Shown in pieces: positions 35,948 to 45,142 of a stretch of 64,000 nucleotides of DNA (within the stretch, counting starts at the first letter, position 1; every line of letters starts with the position of its first letter). A program made the translations under genes and the position numbers. Under the pieces are notes generated by a model that saw only the letters and a list, made by a program, of their open reading frames with translations, was not told the DNA's origin and did no database searches. Source of the stretch: Petrocella atlantisensis (GTDB taxonomy: Bacteria; Bacillota; Clostridia; Lachnospirales; Vallitaleaceae). The DNA is taken from contig NZ_LR130778.1 in assembly GCF_900538275.1 (NCBI RefSeq), forward strand, positions 868,001 to 932,000, in the 5' to 3' direction.

Positions 35948-38014
35948 TTAATCTATTAGATCCTCAAAGCGAATATTAAATTTTCTTGCTTTTGCTGCTA
36001 CTGTATTATGTGTCAGTCCAAGTGCCTTACCTGCCTTATTATAACTACCATGTTTTTTTAGGGCTTTTTTAATAATTATTTTTTCATATTCTTCATAAGT
36101 AAGCTCATGATCCATTTCCGTTATCAACGATTCAACGGATTTATTCATATTCTCTTGGTGATTACCTACAACATATGAAGGAATATGACCAAGTCTTATC
36201 ACATCACCATCTAATAGTATGATGGTTCTTTCCATGATATTTTCAAGTTCACGTACATTACCCGGCCAATCATATTGAATCAAGGCATGCATCGCTTCTT
36301 TTTCCAATATGATACTGTCTCTTTCCAGATCTTTACATATTTTTTCTGCAAAATATTCAACAAGCACAGGTATATCTTCTTTTCTTTCTCTTAGAGGCGG
36401 TAACCATATGGGTATCACATTCAACCTGTAGTATAGGTCTTCTCTAAAATCACCTGTCTTGAGAAGCTCTTCTAGATTCTGATTGGTGGCTGCGACGATG
36501 CGTACATCTACTTTAATGGTTTTTTCTCCACCCACTCTTTGAAATTCTTTGTTTTGAACCACTCGGAGTAGTTTTACTTGCATGCTTTTATCTAGTTCAC
36601 CAATCTCATCTAGAAAAATCGTGCCTTTATGGGCTAGTTCAAAACGTCCCAACTTGGTTTTTACGGCACTAGTAAAAGCACCTTTTTCATGGCCAAACAA
36701 CTCACTTTCAAGAAGTGTGGGTGGTATCGCACCACAGTTTACCCTAATAAAGGGTTCCTTGTCTCTGGCACTTGAATAATGAATGGCTTCAGCAATCAAT
36801 TCCTTACCTGTACCACTCTCACCTCGTATTAACACAGTATAATTACTTAGAGAGGCCTTCGCTGCTATGGCCATTGAATCATATATCTTACCACTAACGC
36901 CAATAATACGGTCAAAGGCCGGTCCAAGTCTTTTAGTTCTGATAAGTTCTTCCTGAAGGTAATCCGCCTTTGCTGAAATCTGGTTCAGTTTTTCCATCAA
37001 ATCTTGTAGCTGTGTAATATCTTTTATGGTGGATATGCCACCACGAATCTGTCCATCAACAATAAGTGGGTTGATATTTGCCACAATAGTAACACCGTTT
37101 TCCTTTTCACTAATCCCACCGAGTATCGGCTGACCTGTTTTTAGTACCTTAACCCTATCACCCTCCGGTGATAAGTCATGTATGTTCTTACCCATGAGTT
37201 CCTTAAGATTCTTTCCAACGATTTGACAATAGGCTACATTCACGTATGTAATTTTACCTTTGTGATCAAAAACACAGATACCATCTTGTACGGATTCTAA
37301 TATCAGTTGGTATTTCTCTTTCAACTCTTTGATTTCTTTGAGTTGCCACGAGATCTTAACCAGCTTTGAAATGTCTTCTAGAATACTGACGGCACCCCTG
37401 GTCTCGTTTTCTACTATTAAAGGGGTTGTATTGGTTACGATGGTATATTTCCCTCTGTTTTGTGTGTATCCGATTTTTGGTTTTTTAGTTCTTGCTACTT
37501 CAGGCAATTCTGATTCCGGCATAACTTCCTTAATGTTCTTACCTATAATCTGATCAGAAGTTATACCAAAAAGGCGCTCTGCTTCAGTATTGAAAAGTGT
37601 TACAATATTGTTCTCATCTATAACCAATAAGCCGTTTCCAATGTTGTTGAAAATATTTTCTGCTGTCAGTATGTTATCCTGTAATAGATTGTCAATACTA
37701 TTCATGGAAGTCTGATCATAATCAAAATCGCTTTCTAAATAAATCCCCATTTTTTCAGATGCTTCTTTTGTCTCTATAACATCATTACCAATTGTTAAAA
37801 TCTCGATTTCTTCTCCTGCCTTAATTCTCATGGATATTAAGAGTAAAATACTTGTTAAAGGTACTTCTTTAAAAGTACCTTTTTGCACCTTGAATATTAC
37901 TTCATGTTCTTTTTGTAGCTCTACGGCTTTTTGAACAATCATCGCAGCCACCCTTGCATGTAAACCTTTTTTATGCTTTATCATGACTTTTCTTAATATG
38001 CTATTTGGATTCAT
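35948..38014 (-). CDS. Sigma-54-dependent activator with N-terminal HPr domain (HPr-PAS-PAS-AAA+-Fis)
   Basis: The 688-aa product has five parts: an HPr-like domain (8-95), two PAS domains (about 115-215 and 235-340), a sigma-54-interacting AAA+ ATPase (365-600; Walker A GESGTGKE 398-405, loop GAFTSA 445-450, Walker B GTIFLDE 464-470) and a Fis-type helix-turn-helix (about 647-680). The HPr domain keeps the phosphorylatable His19 in GLHARVA but has Val where HPr has Pro, and has Ser55 near the Ser46 position. The sigma-54 contact loop reads GAFTSA, not GAFTGA. Position next to the dha operon makes it the functional counterpart of DhaR; its activity is probably set by PTS phosphorylation (inference). 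AAGGGG precedes the ATG. Confidence 0.92.
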   Translation of the reverse strand: MNPNSILRKVMIKHKKGLHARVAAMIVQKAVELQKEHEVIFKVQKGTFKEVPLTSILLLISMRIKAGEEIEILTIGNDVIETKEASEKMGIYLESDFDYDQTSMNSIDNLLQDNILTAENIFNNIGNGLLVIDENNIVTLFNTEAERLFGITSDQIIGKNIKEVMPESELPEVARTKKPKIGYTQNRGKYTIVTNTTPLIVENETRGAVSILEDISKLVKISWQLKEIKELKEKYQLILESVQDGICVFDHKGKITYVNVAYCQIVGKNLKELMGKNIHDLSPEGDRVKVLKTGQPILGGISEKENGVTIVANINPLIVDGQIRGGISTIKDITQLQDLMEKLNQISAKADYLQEELIRTKRLGPAFDRIIGVSGKIYDSMAIAAKASLSNYTVLIRGESGTGKELIAEAIHYSSARDKEPFIRVNCGAIPPTLLESELFGHEKGAFTSAVKTKLGRFELAHKGTIFLDEIGELDKSMQVKLLRVVQNKEFQRVGGEKTIKVDVRIVAATNQNLEELLKTGDFREDLYYRLNVIPIWLPPLRERKEDIPVLVEYFAEKICKDLERDSIILEKEAMHALIQYDWPGNVRELENIMERTIILLDGDVIRLGHIPSYVVGNHQENMNKSVESLITEMDHELTYEEYEKIIIKKALKKHGSYNKAGKALGLTHNTVAAKARKFNIRFEDLID

Positions 38015-38059
38015 TTTTTGCCCCTTGTCTATATTATTCTTCTATACCTCACATTTTAA

Positions 38060-38074
38060 GCAATAATCATGCCC
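38060..38074 (-). promoter_or_regulatory. Probable sigma-54 promoter of the activator gene
   Basis: On the minus strand GGGCAT (38074-38069), five bases, then TTGC (38063-38060) keep the essential GG and GC dinucleotides ten bases apart. It lies 46 bp before the activator ATG and suggests autoactivation. It deviates from consensus at the first and last base of the -24 element. Confidence 0.6.
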
Positions 38075-38145
38075 GTTTTTTTGACACCTTAACCAATCTC
38101 GGAATAACCAAGGCCTTGTCATTTTTTAACAGCTTTGTATTTTTT

Positions 38146-38158
38146 GGTAATTATTACC
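38146..38158. repeat. 13-bp palindrome between rpoN and the activator gene
   Basis: GGTAATTATTACC is a perfect odd-length palindrome placed about 75 bp upstream of the putative sigma-54 promoter, a fitting distance for an activator site. No T-run follows, so it is not a terminator. No second copy was found by eye. Confidence 0.3.
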
Positions 38159-38161
38159 CAG

Positions 38162-39514
38162 CTATTCATACTGCTTTCTTATTTTACCAGAAGGAATATT
38201 CAACTGTTCTCTGTATTTTGCGACTGTCCTTCTGGATATACATATTTCTTCATTTTGTAAAAGGGTACATATTTTCGAGTCACTATAAGGGCTATTCTTA
38301 TCTTCACTTTCAACAATTCTTTGTATGGCAAATTTTGCCATAGCCGATGATGCATCTTCACCTATTTCTTGTTTAATGCCCTTGCTAGAAAAAAAATATT
38401 TTAGTTCAAAAATACCCCACTGGCACAATAAGTATTTACCATTCACCGTGCGGCTGATGGTTGATTCATGAAGGTTCAAAGCGTCAGCCACTTCTCTTTG
38501 GTTCATGGGTTTGAGATAGGCTCTACCTTTTTTAAAAAAAGCCGTTTGATGGTAGAATATGATTTTCGTCACTTTTTCTAAAGTTTCCATTCTTTGATCA
38601 ATACAATGTATCAACCAATTCGCACTATTAATCTTATTTTGAATATAGGGATAAGCCTCGCCTAATTCTTTACCACCATCTCTAAGTAAATCCATATAAT
38701 AGGGATTAACCTTGATTTTAGGTATTTTGTCTTTACATATGTCAATATTATAGTTTTCATCTTGTTTGGATATAATAATATCCGGACGAATATAGTGGGT
38801 CAAGTCTCTTTGAAAACCCCTTCCCGGCTTAGGATTGAGTTTCCTTATCTCTTTAATTAGTGCCTGTACTTCACTTATAGTAATACCCATCGCTTTTGAA
38901 ATCCGTGGTAGTTCATTATGGCCAATCGCCTCAAGATGATGGTCGATAAGCTCTATCAATTCTTTCTTAATATCCTTTTGATCTTCCAGTTGTATTTTCA
39001 AACATTCCTTTAAGTCTCTTGCACATATTCCAGGTGGATCGAATTTTTGAATCTTTTGGCAAACCTGATTTACAAGATCTTCATCTACACAAAGTATCTT
39101 TGCCACATCTTTAATATCAATCTTTAGATAGCCCTTTTCATCTAAACTTTCAATTAGAAATTCCCCGATTTCTATCATCTTTTCGGGTAAGTCCAGTATA
39201 TGTAGTTGCAATTTCAGGTGACTCACTAGGTCCGTTTTATAAGAGTTCATATCCGGTATACCATTGGTATAGCCTTCATCATCTCCCTTTTGATCGTGGT
39301 TATAGCTTAGACGATCGCCTTCACTTTCTTCATTATTCATCTTTAGCTTAACTTCCTTTGGTTCATTATATTCTAGAATTGGGTTTGATAACATCTCTTC
39401 TTGTAAAAAATCAATCAACTCCTCATAGCTAAGTTTTAGGATCTTCAAAGAATACTCTAGTTGAGGGGTCATTATGATTTTTTGTGTCATATCCATATTC
39501 ATATTCATATTCAT
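38162..39514 (-). CDS. rpoN: RNA polymerase sigma-54 factor
   Basis: This 450-aa protein begins with the Gln/Leu-rich region I that contacts the activator (MTQKIIMTPQLEYSLKILKL), has the core-binding middle and ends with the RpoN box SRRTVAKYRE (427-436). It recognises -24/-12 promoters and needs an AAA+ activator. The start region holds three ATGAAT repeats followed by ATGGATATG; GGAG lies 11 bases before the first ATG, so several in-frame starts compete. Its position upstream of an activator and a sigma-54-driven operon suggests a local role. Confidence 0.95.
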   Translation of the reverse strand: MNMNMNMDMTQKIIMTPQLEYSLKILKLSYEELIDFLQEEMLSNPILEYNEPKEVKLKMNNEESEGDRLSYNHDQKGDDEGYTNGIPDMNSYKTDLVSHLKLQLHILDLPEKMIEIGEFLIESLDEKGYLKIDIKDVAKILCVDEDLVNQVCQKIQKFDPPGICARDLKECLKIQLEDQKDIKKELIELIDHHLEAIGHNELPRISKAMGITISEVQALIKEIRKLNPKPGRGFQRDLTHYIRPDIIISKQDENYNIDICKDKIPKIKVNPYYMDLLRDGGKELGEAYPYIQNKINSANWLIHCIDQRMETLEKVTKIIFYHQTAFFKKGRAYLKPMNQREVADALNLHESTISRTVNGKYLLCQWGIFELKYFFSSKGIKQEIGEDASSAMAKFAIQRIVESEDKNSPYSDSKICTLLQNEEICISRRTVAKYREQLNIPSGKIRKQYE

Positions 39515-39585
39515 ATTCTTAACGGCTCCTATATGATCTTAGTATGAGTCCTTATGTCTATTTTAACACATGAAAAAACAAAAAA

Positions 39586-39615
39586 GAAAGTGCTTTCAAA
39601 TTACAAAGCACTTTC
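39586..39615 (-). terminator. Intrinsic terminator of the deacetylase lipoprotein gene
   Basis: Eleven-base arms GAAAGTGCTTT and AAAGCACTTTC with an 8-base loop are followed on the minus strand by TTTTTTG. It separates the deacetylase unit from rpoN. Confidence 0.85.
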
Positions 39616-39633
39616 TCATATTTATTCAGTATT

Positions 39634-40746
39634 CTATTCGTATACAATTAATTCCATATCCATTACCTTATCAATATTTACCAAGTCAACTTTTTCTTTG
39701 GGTACCACAATCGTGTTCGGATTACCATCTGAAATATAGCGCTGGTCAGCATGTTTGTCATAATAATCAAGAAACCACCATAAATCCTGTACTTCACCTT
39801 CAGAACCTCTGACCCTTGGAGCATTATAGGGATCAAATTTGGTGTGACTCGGTGGCACCATTTTGCTGCTGGGCCCTTCTCTAAAGCCAACTTCATATCC
39901 GAATGCAACACCTTCATATTGATTATCCGCTAAATGCTGAATTAAGGATGCTTCCGGACGTTTCCCATATGGGTAGGTTATAGCCAACATATTGTATTCC
40001 GGCATTAATTCACTTAGAAAATAATCGACCTGACCGATTTCTTTTATGACCGCATCTTTAGACAACTGACTTAAATCAGCATGGGTTGCCGAGTGATTCC
40101 CTATCTCATAGCCATTATTCACCAACCATTCCAAACGTTCTAAAGGTGTTCCGTCACCTTGAAAATTTTGCTTGGTTGCATGTATAAACAATGAAGCGGC
40201 TTTACCAAAATCTTCATGTTCTTCTATAAATGCTTCAAGGATACCAATTGCCGATTCAGGGTCTGCTTTATTTCCGACAAGGGCAAAAGTTGAGGATAAG
40301 CCATCATCAAATGTCAGTACAATTGGTGTTTTACCAAGAGGGACATCTATATGTTGACTCAGATAATCTTCCATTGAGATTAGATGATAATTATTGTCAT
40401 AAAAAAACTGTAGGTCTCGTAAAAAATCCTCTTTACTTCGATGATAAGGTGGGTTGTCTTTGATGCCATGATACATAACAACCATAATATCACCAATCTC
40501 ATTGATTCCCTCCGCCTTGTAATCGATTGGTTCCTGTACTATTATTTCTTCCTCTTCTTCATAGTTATCTATTTCATTGCTTGTGTCTGCTTCTGCCGTT
40601 GGTTCCTCATACTGATCGTCAACGACTTGACTTTGTTCTTCCGATTCATCCACTTGAACTTCATCTAGGCCAAGGTTCATCGTGCATGCGGAAAAAACTA
40701 TTATAAACCCTAATGCAAATAATAGTCTTATTGTTATTCCCTTCAT
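39634..40746 (-). CDS. Polysaccharide deacetylase lipoprotein
   Basis: AAGGAG before ATG 40746 gives a 370-aa product with a lipoprotein signal (FSAC, lipidated Cys21), a long acidic spacer (about 28-75, many Glu/Asp) and a NodB/CE4 deacetylase domain with TFDDG (145-149) and the metal pair His218/His222 in HSATH. It is expected to remove acetyl groups from cell-wall or other extracellular glycan, tethered outside the membrane. It starts ten bases after the 90-aa upstream gene and is probably co-transcribed with it. Confidence 0.9.
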   Translation of the reverse strand: MKGITIRLLFALGFIIVFSACTMNLGLDEVQVDESEEQSQVVDDQYEEPTAEADTSNEIDNYEEEEEIIVQEPIDYKAEGINEIGDIMVVMYHGIKDNPPYHRSKEDFLRDLQFFYDNNYHLISMEDYLSQHIDVPLGKTPIVLTFDDGLSSTFALVGNKADPESAIGILEAFIEEHEDFGKAASLFIHATKQNFQGDGTPLERLEWLVNNGYEIGNHSATHADLSQLSKDAVIKEIGQVDYFLSELMPEYNMLAITYPYGKRPEASLIQHLADNQYEGVAFGYEVGFREGPSSKMVPPSHTKFDPYNAPRVRGSEGEVQDLWWFLDYYDKHADQRYISDGNPNTIVVPKEKVDLVNIDKVMDMELIVYE

Positions 40747-40756
40747 GTCAATCTCC

Positions 40757-41029
40757 TTAAAATGCCCAGTCTGTGAAGTAATTATCCAAATCTTCATTAA
40801 CAATCGCCGCTAAATATCGATCTACCATCATGAATAGGTCTGTTTCATCTTTAAGTGTCACATTTATATCCTTACCCTTGTAGTTCAAATGACTACTTGG
40901 TCTTTTTGCTTCGACAAAAGCCTCAAAATTCTCAAACCATTTCTCAATCAATGGTTCTGTTATTTCTTCATAGCCAAGCATTTCTGTCTTTATTTCATCT
41001 CTAAATTCTTTTAAATTCATTTTTATCAT
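40757..41029 (-). CDS. Hypothetical 90-aa protein
   Basis: AGAGGA precedes ATG 41029. The product is soluble, acidic, helix-rich, without signal or membrane span, and ends in an aromatic-rich tail (DNYFTDWAF). No family was recognised. It lies between the lipid kinase and the deacetylase on the same strand with 10- and 25-bp gaps, so it belongs to their transcription unit. Confidence 0.75.
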   Translation of the reverse strand: MIKMNLKEFRDEIKTEMLGYEEITEPLIEKWFENFEAFVEAKRPSSHLNYKGKDINVTLKDETDLFMMVDRYLAAIVNEDLDNYFTDWAF

Positions 41030-41054
41030 TCTAATCCTCTTTCTTCCTAACCGA

Positions 41055-41945
41055 TTACTTAATTACATTCAAACGTTTATGCATGACCTCAATATCCAAT
41101 GGAAAATGTGGTCCAGCTTCTCCGTCTATATCCGATTCTTCGAAGCCTTCAACACCTTCTAAGCATTTAATGGATATATGTTTGCTTCGGAAACTTACAA
41201 TATTTTTGTCCTTTAGATGGTCCCCAATGAGTATTTTCCCAAAAAGGCCTGGCATATCTGCCAGTGGGCAGGCTTTAATGCCCACAAAGTCCATCCGTCC
41301 GTCACTGATATCAGCATCTTGTCCAAGCTTTGAGAAACCACCTGCGCTGGAGCCATTTAACACCAGAAACAAATAGAAAAAATCATCAATCTCGCCTTGA
41401 TCATGTTGAATCTTGAACCTTAGCTTTTTGAATCCCGGTAACTGTTGAACGCCTTTAATATAATAGGCAAGTTTACCAATCGTGTTTTTTAACTCTACAT
41501 CGATGTTTTGGGATATATTCGTAAAAAGACCACCACAACACACATTCACAAAATAACGATCATTTACTTTACCTACATCCACTTGAGAAATCTGCATTTT
41601 AGAAAGCATTTCAATTGATTTAGGTATATCTGTGGACATACCCAAGTGTTTTGCAAAATCATTGGCTGTGCCTGCCGGTATTACCCCAAGAGGTAGATCT
41701 ATATTTTGTTGCATCATAACATTAACGACACTGTTAACCGTTCCATCTCCTCCAGCTACAATAAGGGCGATACAGTTTTTCAGCTTCTTTTTGTTAAGTG
41801 TTTTATCCAAATGATCATCTATGGATGTTCGATGTATCCTTACTTCAATACCTTTTTCTTGAAAATTAGCTAAAAATGTATCTATATGAGCAGAAAAAAG
41901 CTTTTGCCCTGCGTTCGGGTTATATATGAGCTGTACGTATGACAT
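41055..41945 (-). CDS. Diacylglycerol kinase-like lipid kinase (YegS/BmrU type)
   Basis: The product (296 aa) begins with YNPNAG and has the nucleotide motif GGDGTVN and the PxGTANDFA segment of the DAGK catalytic domain. Soluble kinases of this group phosphorylate lipids such as diacylglycerol or sphingoid bases; in Gram-positive bacteria the usual task is recycling diacylglycerol from lipoteichoic acid synthesis. The exact substrate is not determined. GGAGGGG precedes the ATG. Confidence 0.93.
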   Translation of the reverse strand: MSYVQLIYNPNAGQKLFSAHIDTFLANFQEKGIEVRIHRTSIDDHLDKTLNKKKLKNCIALIVAGGDGTVNSVVNVMMQQNIDLPLGVIPAGTANDFAKHLGMSTDIPKSIEMLSKMQISQVDVGKVNDRYFVNVCCGGLFTNISQNIDVELKNTIGKLAYYIKGVQQLPGFKKLRFKIQHDQGEIDDFFYLFLVLNGSSAGGFSKLGQDADISDGRMDFVGIKACPLADMPGLFGKILIGDHLKDKNIVSFRSKHISIKCLEGVEGFEESDIDGEAGPHFPLDIEVMHKRLNVIK

Positions 41946-41993
41946 ATCGCACCCCTCCTTAATCCTTCAAAATCTTAGTTGAGAACATAAGAC

Positions 41994-42443
41994 CTATAAT
42001 TCCGGCAAAACTGAATGTACGTCTTTGATTGTTGACAAGACAATGGTCGTTTTTGTTTTTAACAATCCTTCTACGTTTTTGATTTTACCAATCAAAGTCT
42101 CTAAAGATGCCGTATCTTTTGTTACTATTTTAAGTGCATAGTCATAGTCTCCTGCTAGATAATAACAGTCTAAGATGTCTTTTTCATTGTTAACAAATGC
42201 CTCAAATACTTCTGCGTATTTGGGACGCTCAAGAGCGACCATAATAATTGCCGTAAGTGACTTTCCTAGCATCGTTGAATTTAATATGGTGGTATAATTC
42301 TCAATCATACCGGATGCTTCTAGTTTCTTAAGGCGATCACCTACCGCTGATACAGATAGATTAATCTGATTGCTTATTTCTGATGCTGTTATCCTTGCAT
42401 TCTTATGTAAAATATGTAATATTCGCTTATCAATTATATCCAT
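41994..42443 (-). CDS. Lrp/AsnC-family transcriptional regulator
   Basis: This 149-aa protein begins with an AsnC helix-turn-helix (ILHILHKNARITASEISNQI) followed by a RAM ligand-binding domain with LAGDYDYALKI. Such regulators respond to amino acids and control amino-acid metabolism. The ligand is not evident. It has its own promoter and lies alone between deoD and the lipid kinase. Confidence 0.93.
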   Translation of the reverse strand: MDIIDKRILHILHKNARITASEISNQINLSVSAVGDRLKKLEASGMIENYTTILNSTMLGKSLTAIIMVALERPKYAEVFEAFVNNEKDILDCYYLAGDYDYALKIVTKDTASLETLIGKIKNVEGLLKTKTTIVLSTIKDVHSVLPEL

Positions 42444-42472
42444 CTCAACAACTCCCTGTTATATTTCTTAAC

Positions 42473-42501
42473 ATTATAACACTCGGGCTTATTTTATTAA
42501 A
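42473..42501 (-). promoter_or_regulatory. Sigma-A promoter of the Lrp-family gene
   Basis: On the minus strand TTTAAT (42501-42496) and a perfect TATAAT (42478-42473) are separated by 17 bp, about 30 bp before the ATG. Confidence 0.6.
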
Positions 42502-42552
42502 GTGTTTTGTAGATACAGCTATAAATTTTCTTGGTGAATATCGTTTTGAAAC

Positions 42553-42589
42553 AAAACAATCCTACCAACATCATTGGTAGGATTGTTTT
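42553..42589 (-). terminator. Intrinsic terminator of deoD
   Basis: Perfect 16-bp arms AAAACAATCCTACCAA and TTGGTAGGATTGTTTT with a 5-base loop touch the deoD stop codon. On the minus strand the second arm ends in TTTT. Confidence 0.9.
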
Positions 42590-43311
42590 TATTCTGCCAT
42601 CTCTAATGCTATTTCCATCATTTTTACAAAGGAATTTTGTCGTTCTTCTGATGTGGTGACGTCTCCTTTTACTAAGGAATCACTGACCGTTAAAATACAG
42701 GATGCCTCTTTACCGAGTATACTTGCATTGGCAAACAAAGCGAAGGATTCCATTTCAACAGCCATACAACCATATTGATCGCGTATATTCTTATACACAT
42801 TAAAATCTTGTCGATAAAAAACATCTGAGGAATGAATCTTGCCTCTTTTCACAGGAATATCCAGTACTTTTGCTATATTCGCAAGCTTATCATTAAGCTT
42901 GGGCGTGGCATAGGTTGTGTCTGACGTATAACCACTTTGTGTCTTGGCATAACTGGACTCTGACCATGCTTCGTCGACCAATAGAACATCATAAACATCT
43001 AAATCTTCTGTGTAAGCACCGCAGGAACCAATTCTTATAATACGTTTTACATCATAAAAAGCATATAGTTCATAAGAATAGATGCCAATACTCGGCATGC
43101 CCATTCCTGAACCCATAACAGAAATTTTTCTGCCTTTATAGGTTCCTGTGTAACCTAACATACCTCTTACACTGTTAAATTGTTCGACATTTTCCAAGAA
43201 TTTCTCTGCAATAAATTTTGCTCTTAATGGATCACCCGGCATCAAAACGGTATCTGCGATAACCCCTTTGTCTTTCACCTCAATATGTGGTGTTGGTATA
43301 TTCATACTCAT
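42589..43311 (-). CDS. deoD: Purine-nucleoside phosphorylase, DeoD type
   Basis: GGGAG before ATG 43311 gives 240 aa starting MSMNIPTPHIE, the standard length for the hexameric enzyme. Family motifs include MPGDPLRAK, GSGMGMPSIGIYSYEL and the catalytic Asp in LTVSDSLVKG. It cleaves purine (deoxy)nucleosides with phosphate for salvage. The guaB gene upstream on the same strand links it to purine metabolism, although both genes have their own signals. Confidence 0.96.
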   Translation of the reverse strand: MSMNIPTPHIEVKDKGVIADTVLMPGDPLRAKFIAEKFLENVEQFNSVRGMLGYTGTYKGRKISVMGSGMGMPSIGIYSYELYAFYDVKRIIRIGSCGAYTEDLDVYDVLLVDEAWSESSYAKTQSGYTSDTTYATPKLNDKLANIAKVLDIPVKRGKIHSSDVFYRQDFNVYKNIRDQYGCMAVEMESFALFANASILGKEASCILTVSDSLVKGDVTTSEERQNSFVKMMEIALEMAE

Positions 43312-43345
43312 TTTATCTGCTCCCTTTCCATGATTTACTAATCTC

Positions 43346-43374
43346 AGTATAAACTTTTCGGCATGTAATTGCAA
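43346..43374 (-). promoter_or_regulatory. Sigma-A promoter of deoD
   Basis: On the minus strand TTGCAA (43374-43369) and TATACT (43351-43346) are separated by 17 bp. It lies inside the longer open frame upstream of deoD, which supports the internal ATG as the true start. Confidence 0.75.
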
Positions 43375-43420
43375 CAAATCATGGTAGTATTATGTATTGA
43401 AATTGAATCAAAAATTCTAC

Positions 43421-43462
43421 AAAAATAACAACCTTGATTTATCAACCTTGGTTGTTATTTTT
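43421..43462 (-). terminator. Intrinsic terminator of guaB
   Basis: Perfect 13-bp arms AAAAATAACAACC and GGTTGTTATTTTT enclose a loop with a nested TTGAT/ATCAA stem, 12 bp past the guaB stop; the second arm on the minus strand ends in five T. Confidence 0.85.
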
Positions 43463-43473
43463 ATACTTAAAGA

Positions 43474-44946
<1,473 letters not shown>

Positions 44947-45029
44947 TTAAGGCCTCTCTTTCAATATAAGCTCGTTGTTGAATCTATTACGTCCATGGTC
45001 AATAGGCTATGGATGGTAGATACAATGAA

Positions 45030-45053
45030 GATTAGAGTGTATACACTCTAATC
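45030..45053. repeat. 24-bp perfect palindrome upstream of guaB
   Basis: Arms GATTAGAGTGTA and TACACTCTAATC meet without a loop, about 85 bp upstream of the guaB ATG. No T-run follows, so a DNA operator is more likely than a terminator. The binding protein is unknown. Confidence 0.5.
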
Positions 45054-45142
45054 CAGTATGTATTGTTTTTATTAAATTATTGTACTATTTTCTGTTGCTT
45101 TTTCATATTGGTTATTAATTCGAGAGTTTAACAAATATATGC

